Of a stretch of 20,161 nucleotides of DNA, positions 15,922 through 20,161 are shown one piece after another (the stretch's first letter is position 1; the number at the start of each line of letters is the position of its first letter). A model generated the notes under the pieces. It was not told the origin of the DNA. It ran no database searches and was given only the letters and a program-made list of their open reading frames with translations. The position numbers and the translations under genes are program-made. This DNA is from Bacteroidaceae bacterium (GTDB lineage: Bacteria; Bacteroidota; Bacteroidia; Bacteroidales; Bacteroidaceae), in NCBI GenBank assembly GCA_017557475.1, contig JAFYYO010000366.1:1-20161 (forward strand), given 5' to 3'.

Positions 15922-16908
15922 TTATTTTTGTGTTTTTGTGGATTTCAAGACGTTTCTAAAGAAACGCATAACAGGCCAAACAATAGGGAGCAACAGAACT
16001 TTGGAGAAATAGATTTGACGATTGTCGGCGACATTCATCTCGTGTTGCATCTTCAAGGCTTCCGTCTTTAAATACGACTTGCCGCTTCTGAAAGCATGCA
16101 TCAGGAGTTTGTGGATGCGAGCCTGGAAGAATTCGTCGAGTCGGGTGTCATTGATGTTGAAGGTGCGAGCCAAATCAGAAGAAAGGCGAGTGGTGTTTGC
16201 CCAGAACAGGAATTGCTTCTCTTCACTGTCGGGATTTGAGACGGTGCTTTCTCCGCAGGAGTAGGCGAGGGTGGGCTTGTCGAGATAGGCAACTTTGCCC
16301 ATTCTGGCAAGGAAGAAGGCTATTTGAACGTCTTCGCATTGGTAGGTCTCAGGGTCGAAGAACTGCGGATAATCCTGCATTGCCTGACGAATCCAATCGT
16401 TGCGATAAAGGGCTGTGCAGAGATGAATGGCAGGTCTTTTTTGGGGCATAAGGATAGTCGCCAAAGTCACTTCTTTGCTTTGTTCTCCTGGCGAAGTCTG
16501 CTTCCCTGTTTTTTCATCATACCTAAGCCAGTCTGTATGCACAATGCCGACGCTTTCTTCTTGCTCTAAGATGAAGGACTGCTGCTCGAGTTTCTGGTCG
16601 TCTATCCAAAAGTCATCGCCAGCACAATCTGCAATAAACTTTCCTCGGCATGCACGAAGGCAGTCGAAGTAATTCTTCACGAAGCCTTCATTGATGGGCT
16701 CGGAGAGGATGCGAATCGCGTCGGGATGCAGATTTTGATATTGTTGGCAAATGGAAAGTGTGCCATCTGTTGAGCCGTCTTCGCCGATAACGATTTCGAT
16801 GGGCAAGTGGCACTTCTGCATCAAGATACTGTCGAGTGCTCGCCCAATTGTGTCCTCTTGGTTATAGGTGCATACAATGACGGATATGAGGTCTTGGGGA
16901 TTTGCCAT
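15922..16908 (-). CDS. Family 2 (GT-A) glycosyltransferase
   Basis: A 328-residue cytoplasmic enzyme that transfers a sugar from a nucleotide donor. The N-terminal GT-A fold is clear: ISVIVCTYNQEDTIGRALDS, then IGEDGSTDGTLSI with Asp45 and the DGS turn, and a DXD-like metal site in ADCAGDDFWIDD (Asp98, Asp99). The C-terminal 100 residues are variable, as usual, and end in a hydrophobic then basic tail (near PIVWPVMRFFRN), which suggests membrane association. The donor and acceptor cannot be told. It diverges from the flippase gene next door, so a role in surface or lipid-linked glycan synthesis is likely. Confidence 0.93.
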   Translation of the reverse strand: MANPQDLISVIVCTYNQEDTIGRALDSILMQKCHLPIEIVIGEDGSTDGTLSICQQYQNLHPDAIRILSEPINEGFVKNYFDCLRACRGKFIADCAGDDFWIDDQKLEQQSFILEQEESVGIVHTDWLRYDEKTGKQTSPGEQSKEVTLATILMPQKRPAIHLCTALYRNDWIRQAMQDYPQFFDPETYQCEDVQIAFFLARMGKVAYLDKPTLAYSCGESTVSNPDSEEKQFLFWANTTRLSSDLARTFNINDTRLDEFFQARIHKLLMHAFRSGKSYLKTEALKMQHEMNVADNRQIYFSKVLLLPIVWPVMRFFRNVLKSTKTQK

Positions 16909-16937
16909 TTCTCATTTACCATTTACCATTTCTCGCA

Positions 16938-16945
16938 CAAAGGTA
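16938..16945 (-). promoter_or_regulatory. -7 box of the glycosyltransferase gene
   Basis: The minus strand reads TACCTTTG, 29 nt before the start codon. The short leader that follows is made of repeats of AAATGGT and carries several out-of-frame ATGs. No clear -33 element is seen. Confidence 0.6.
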
Positions 16946-16987
16946 CAAAATAATTATGAATTATGAGCGAAGTAAGGAATAATTTCG

Positions 16988-16995
16988 TACCTTTG
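16988..16995 (+). promoter_or_regulatory. -7 box of the flippase gene
   Basis: TACCTTTG on the plus strand lies 22 nt before the ATG at 17018, giving a leader of only about 15 nt. It is back to back with the glycosyltransferase promoter, 42 nt apart. No clear -33 element is seen at the expected distance. Confidence 0.6.
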
Positions 16996-17017
16996 CAGCC
17001 CGAATGTCATAAAAGCG

Positions 17018-18532
17018 ATGGACAAACTCAAGAATCTTCATAACCCTGAGACGAGCGACACCTCATACGACCATGTGTTGAAGTACACTGGCATATTTGG
17101 TGGTGTGCAAGGGCTGAAGATGCTTGTCAGTGTGGTGCGAGTGAAGCTCACCGCCTACATTCTCGGCGGTTGGGGCATGGGACTTATTTCTGCTTACAAT
17201 GCTGTCTTTGAGTTTCTCAGCAAAGCAAGCAACATGGGTATTCCCTTGAATGCAACACGACAGACAAGTGAGTTGTTCGAGCATGGTACTGAGGAACAGA
17301 TTGCGCATAAAGTGATGGTGATTCGTACTTGGGTGCTGTGGTCGGCTATCCTTTCCGTACTGATCTGCCTTTTCTTTTCGCCCATCATCAGTTATTTCTT
17401 CTTCGACCACGATTGGCATCGATGGCCTGCAGTAATGCTTACCTCGCTTGTGGCTGTGAGCAACATTATAGCTGAGGGCGAATGTGCTATCCTGAAAGGC
17501 TTGCGACAAGTAAGAAAAGTGGCATTCATTGAGACAATATTGGCTCTTGGAACATTGCTTTGCACCATTCCAATGTATTATATGCTGGGCATTCGAGGCG
17601 TTATTATCGGTTTGATTGCCTGCGGTTTCCTGTCGGCAATAGTGCATTTCTTCTTTACATTACGTATGGTTTCGTACAGGGTGAAACCGCTCTCCTACAG
17701 AACTTTTCTTGAGGGTTTGCCGCTTATCAAGGTAGGTATTCCTTATGTGCTTGCAGGCGTTGCTAATTCCTGCCTGCAGATGGTTATACCTGCTATTATC
17801 CTTGCTAGCCATACAATGAAGGAACTGGGCTATTACAATGCAGGTTGGGCACTGATGTTCGGCTATGCAGGACTTGTCTTCCTTGCATTGGAGTCCGATT
17901 TCTTCCCGCGACTGTCGTCTGTCAGCACTGATAAGCAGAAGATGAACGAGTGCATCAATCAGCAGATTGATGTCTGTACGCTTCTTATTACGCCTTTACT
18001 CATCCTGCTTGTTGTGTTCATGCCTTTCGTCTTGCAGTTGCTTTATGAAACGGAATTCCTTGTTGTCGAGGGAATGGCGACGATTGCAGTCTTCTACACT
18101 TTCCTGCGTTGTCTGGCATTGCCGATGGGTTATAGTGTGCTGGCAAAGGGACACAGTATAGCTTTTCTAGTGCTCGAAGTATGTTATGATGTCTTCTTCG
18201 GCTTGCTTATTTGGTGGTGTTACAATTCGTGGGGACTTGTTGGAGCGGGTATTGCAATGTCTGTCGGAGCCCTTTACGATGTAATCGTATATTTCCTTTA
18301 CTGCCATTTCCGCTATGGTTTTGTGTTCCGCAGAGGTACATTACTCTTCTGTATTGGGCAGTTTATCTGTCTGCTCGTAGCCGTCGAGTACTGCTATCTG
18401 GTTTCTCCTTCGACACAAGAAAAGTACACTGCAGGAGCTGTTGTCTTTGTTATGTCACTTGCTTTGAGCGTTTATCAGCTGCTTCATCGCTCGGATTGCG
18501 CAAAGTGTATTCTCCGCAGACTGAAGAGGTAA
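17018..18532 (+). CDS. Wzx-like polysaccharide flippase (MATE/MOP superfamily)
   Basis: A 504-residue inner-membrane protein with about 12-14 hydrophobic helices, fitting the oligosaccharide or O-antigen translocase family. The N-terminal segment KYTGIFGGVQGLKMLVSVVR with VKLTAYILGGWGMGLISAYN is typical of the Bacteroidetes O-antigen translocase group. Such proteins flip undecaprenyl-linked glycan units to the periplasm. The C-terminus is a basic cytoplasmic tail (CILRRLKR). It stands alone in its direction, and polymerase or ligase genes are not visible here. Its neighbour on the other strand is a GT2 enzyme, consistent with glycan assembly. Array D starts 4 nt after its stop. Confidence 0.9.
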   Translation: MDKLKNLHNPETSDTSYDHVLKYTGIFGGVQGLKMLVSVVRVKLTAYILGGWGMGLISAYNAVFEFLSKASNMGIPLNATRQTSELFEHGTEEQIAHKVMVIRTWVLWSAILSVLICLFFSPIISYFFFDHDWHRWPAVMLTSLVAVSNIIAEGECAILKGLRQVRKVAFIETILALGTLLCTIPMYYMLGIRGVIIGLIACGFLSAIVHFFFTLRMVSYRVKPLSYRTFLEGLPLIKVGIPYVLAGVANSCLQMVIPAIILASHTMKELGYYNAGWALMFGYAGLVFLALESDFFPRLSSVSTDKQKMNECINQQIDVCTLLITPLLILLVVFMPFVLQLLYETEFLVVEGMATIAVFYTFLRCLALPMGYSVLAKGHSIAFLVLEVCYDVFFGLLIWWCYNSWGLVGAGIAMSVGALYDVIVYFLYCHFRYGFVFRRGTLLFCIGQFICLLVAVEYCYLVSPSTQEKYTAGAVVFVMSLALSVYQLLHRSDCAKCILRRLKR

Positions 18533-18536
18533 GTTC

Positions 18537-18646
18537 AACGTCGCACGTTACGATTGCAATCATAACACGTTATGTTGGTCATCATAACACGTTACGATTG
18601 CCGTCATAACACGTTATGTTTTCCATCATTCCACGGCGTCTTTGTG
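18537..18646. repeat. 22-bp-period tandem palindrome array D
   Basis: Five units start at 18537, 18559, 18581, 18603 and 18625. The clearest contain CATAACACGTTATG, the exact reverse complement of the array A motif, with CACG at unit positions 8-11 in every unit. The last unit keeps only the core and merges into a hairpin. The array lies between the flippase stop and the promoter of the second GH92 gene. Confidence 0.88.
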
Positions 18647-18650
18647 GAAT
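18628..18650 (+). terminator. Possible terminator hairpin after the flippase gene
   Basis: ATTCCAC (18628-18634) pairs with GTGGAAT (18644-18650), a 7-bp stem with a 9-nt loop. No T-tract follows directly, so it is a weak candidate. Confidence 0.35.
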
Positions 18651-18665
18651 AAGTGTGTCGATTGG

Positions 18666-18696
18666 TTTGTTTTTCCCTAAATTATTCGTATCTTTG
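18666..18696 (+). promoter_or_regulatory. Promoter of the second GH92 gene
   Basis: TTTG (18666-18669) and TATCTTTG (18689-18696) are separated by 19 nt, an excellent match to the Bacteroidetes -33/-7 consensus. The start codon lies 22 nt after the -7 box. Confidence 0.8.
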
Positions 18697-18718
18697 CATC
18701 GATTCAACGAATAACAAT

Positions 18719-20161
18719 ATGAAAAGAACCATCCTCTTCCTCCTTGCTTCCTGCTCTTTGTTTCTGGTGGAAGCACAGTCCTCAAAGTCCCTTACTCAGT
18801 ATGTAGAGCCTCGAATAGGTACGGCTCATTGTCGAGCTTTCCATTTTGCTCCTGGCTCCATGCCCTTTGGAATGGCGAAACCTGGACCTTCTACCAACGG
18901 CTCTCTTGGTAATGCAGATGGCTGGCAGGCAACGGGTTACGACTATCGTGACACTTCCATCGAGGGCTTTGTCTGCACCCATGAGTTTCAGGTTGGCGGC
19001 ATCAGCGTAATGCCCACCACAGGCCTCTTGCTCACTACTCCTGGTCTTCCTGATGGCACAGGCCCTCGAGGCTATCGTTCCGCCTATTCTCATGATGATG
19101 AGTATGCTACTGCAGGCTACTATCAGGTTATGCTCAACGACTATGATATCAATGCCGAAGTAACTGCGACTCAGCGCGTTGCCTTCCTGCGCTTTACTTA
19201 TCCTGAGACGCAGATGGCGCATCTCATCTTCGACATCGGTCATCAGCAAGGCGAGAGTGGTAAAGTAAAAGATGCGGAAGTCTGGGTGAACGAGGACGGA
19301 ACCGCTGAAGGCTGGGTGATTACGCGACCTGAATACATCAAGAAGTACCAGCCAAATGCCGACCAGCGCATCTATTTCTCTGCCGAAGTCGACACGAAAC
19401 CCGTTTGCGTTGGCGTGTTCAATGGTGATGAAGTTCGCGACGACCAGACCTACACTCACGGCATCGGAGCAGGTGCCTACATGAACTTCCATACCAAAGA
19501 CAGTCAGCAGATTACGGTCAAGGTCGGCATCAGCTATACATCCGTCCAGAATGCCCGCATCAACCTCAAGGCCGAGGCAACTGGCGTCAGCTTCGACGAA
19601 GCAAGAAACGCCTCGCAAAAGGCTTGGGAAGAGGCTTTGAGACGCATTCAAGTTGAAGGCAAGAACGAAGAAGACTTCGTGAAGTTCTACACTGGCCTTT
19701 ATCATGCTCTGCTCGGCAGAGGCGTGATGAGCGACGTGAATGGCGCTTATCCCAAGCACGACGGCACAATCGGGCAGGTTCCTATGAAAGGTGGTCAGCC
19801 TCTGTTCCAGATGTTCAACACGGATGCAATGTGGGGCGGACAGTGGAATTTGACGCAACTCTGGGCTTTGGCTTACCCTGAACATCTCTCTGAATTCATT
19901 TCCTCAACGCTTCAGGAGTACAAGGATTGTGGCTGGCTGGCCGATGGACTCGCTAACTCGAAATATGTTTCGGGAGTGGGTACGAACCAACTTCCTTTGA
20001 TGATTGATGCGGCCTATCAGTGCGGCATTCGCGACTTCGACCTCGACCTTGCATACGAGGCTTGCCTGAAGAATGAGATGGACGGCAAAAACCGACCTGA
20101 AGGAGCCGGCAAGGACGATACTGCCGACTTCGTGGAGCTTGGCTATGCACCGCACAAGAAC
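18719..20161 (+). CDS. GH92 family alpha-mannosidase, 3' end outside the window
   Basis: The first 481 codons are present with no stop; the gene continues past the edge. The ATG at 18719 is followed by a signal peptide (MKRTILFLLASCSLFLVEAQ) that is probably cleaved by signal peptidase I near VEA/Q; LASC at residues 9-12 resembles a lipobox, so a lipoprotein is possible. The N-terminal GH92 beta-sandwich is clear (YVEPRIGTAHCRAFHFAPGS, then MPFGMAKPGP and the GYDYRDTSIEGF loop), and the helical barrel begins with FVKFYTGLYHALL and FNTDAMWGGQWNLTQLWALA. The catalytic region lies beyond the window, so its linkage preference is unknown. It differs strongly from the first GH92, so it is not a recent copy. 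Confidence 0.93.
   Translation, partial: MKRTILFLLASCSLFLVEAQSSKSLTQYVEPRIGTAHCRAFHFAPGSMPFGMAKPGPSTNGSLGNADGWQATGYDYRDTSIEGFVCTHEFQVGGISVMPTTGLLLTTPGLPDGTGPRGYRSAYSHDDEYATAGYYQVMLNDYDINAEVTATQRVAFLRFTYPETQMAHLIFDIGHQQGESGKVKDAEVWVNEDGTAEGWVITRPEYIKKYQPNADQRIYFSAEVDTKPVCVGVFNGDEVRDDQTYTHGIGAGAYMNFHTKDSQQITVKVGISYTSVQNARINLKAEATGVSFDEARNASQKAWEEALRRIQVEGKNEEDFVKFYTGLYHALLGRGVMSDVNGAYPKHDGTIGQVPMKGGQPLFQMFNTDAMWGGQWNLTQLWALAYPEHLSEFISSTLQEYKDCGWLADGLANSKYVSGVGTNQLPLMIDAAYQCGIRDFDLDLAYEACLKNEMDGKNRPEGAGKDDTADFVELGYAPHKN

Noticed and set aside
18782..19885. 367-codon open frame on the minus strand
   Set aside because: Antisense to the second GH92 gene, whose plus-strand translation is clearly homologous.

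Overview
The window looks like chromosomal DNA of a Bacteroidales bacterium, most likely Prevotella or a close relative. Three things point there: promoters of the Bacteroidetes type (a TAnnTTTG -7 box, here TATCTTTG or TACCTTTG, before several genes); the type IX secretion genes porU and porV; and GH92 alpha-mannosidases beside a secreted repeat protein whose C-terminal tail is typical of Prevotella-type secreted proteins. Species cannot be fixed from the sequence alone.

Layout. 1-147 is the C-terminal end of a probable MFS sugar transporter. 442-5147 is a two-gene plus-strand operon: an 802-residue secreted protein with four internal repeats of unknown function, then a GH92 glycosidase in which the usual general-acid Glu appears to be Gln. 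Converging on it from 12334 down to 5251 is a minus-strand run: an FAH-family hydrolase, porU, porV, ispF and a membrane acyltransferase. The last three genes are joined by 4-bp ATGA overlaps. A 417-bp gap (12335-12751) holds a perfect 36-bp inverted repeat around a very AT-rich core, a short repeat array and the tsf terminator. From 15712 down to 12752 lies the minus-strand translation operon rplM-rpsI-rpsB-tsf, with its own promoter and a long leader. At 15922-18532 a GT2 glycosyltransferase and a Wzx-like flippase diverge from a shared promoter region. A second GH92 gene begins at 18719 and runs off the end.

How the genes fit together. PorU and PorV release, carry and attach type IX cargo at the cell surface. 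The repeat protein is a plausible cargo, judged only from its tail. The two GH92 enzymes, the MFS transporter and the repeat protein suggest mannan or mannoprotein use without a SusC/SusD pair in view. The GT2 enzyme and flippase suggest surface polysaccharide synthesis.

The most unusual signal is not a gene. Four intergenic gaps each carry a tandem array with an exact 22-bp period. Each unit is an 18-bp imperfect palindrome built around CACG or CGTG, plus a 4-nt linker often reading TGCC. The arms differ between arrays but mostly stay self-complementary, which suggests selection on the symmetry. All four arrays lie just past the 3' end of a gene, and in one the gene's stop codon is inside the first unit.
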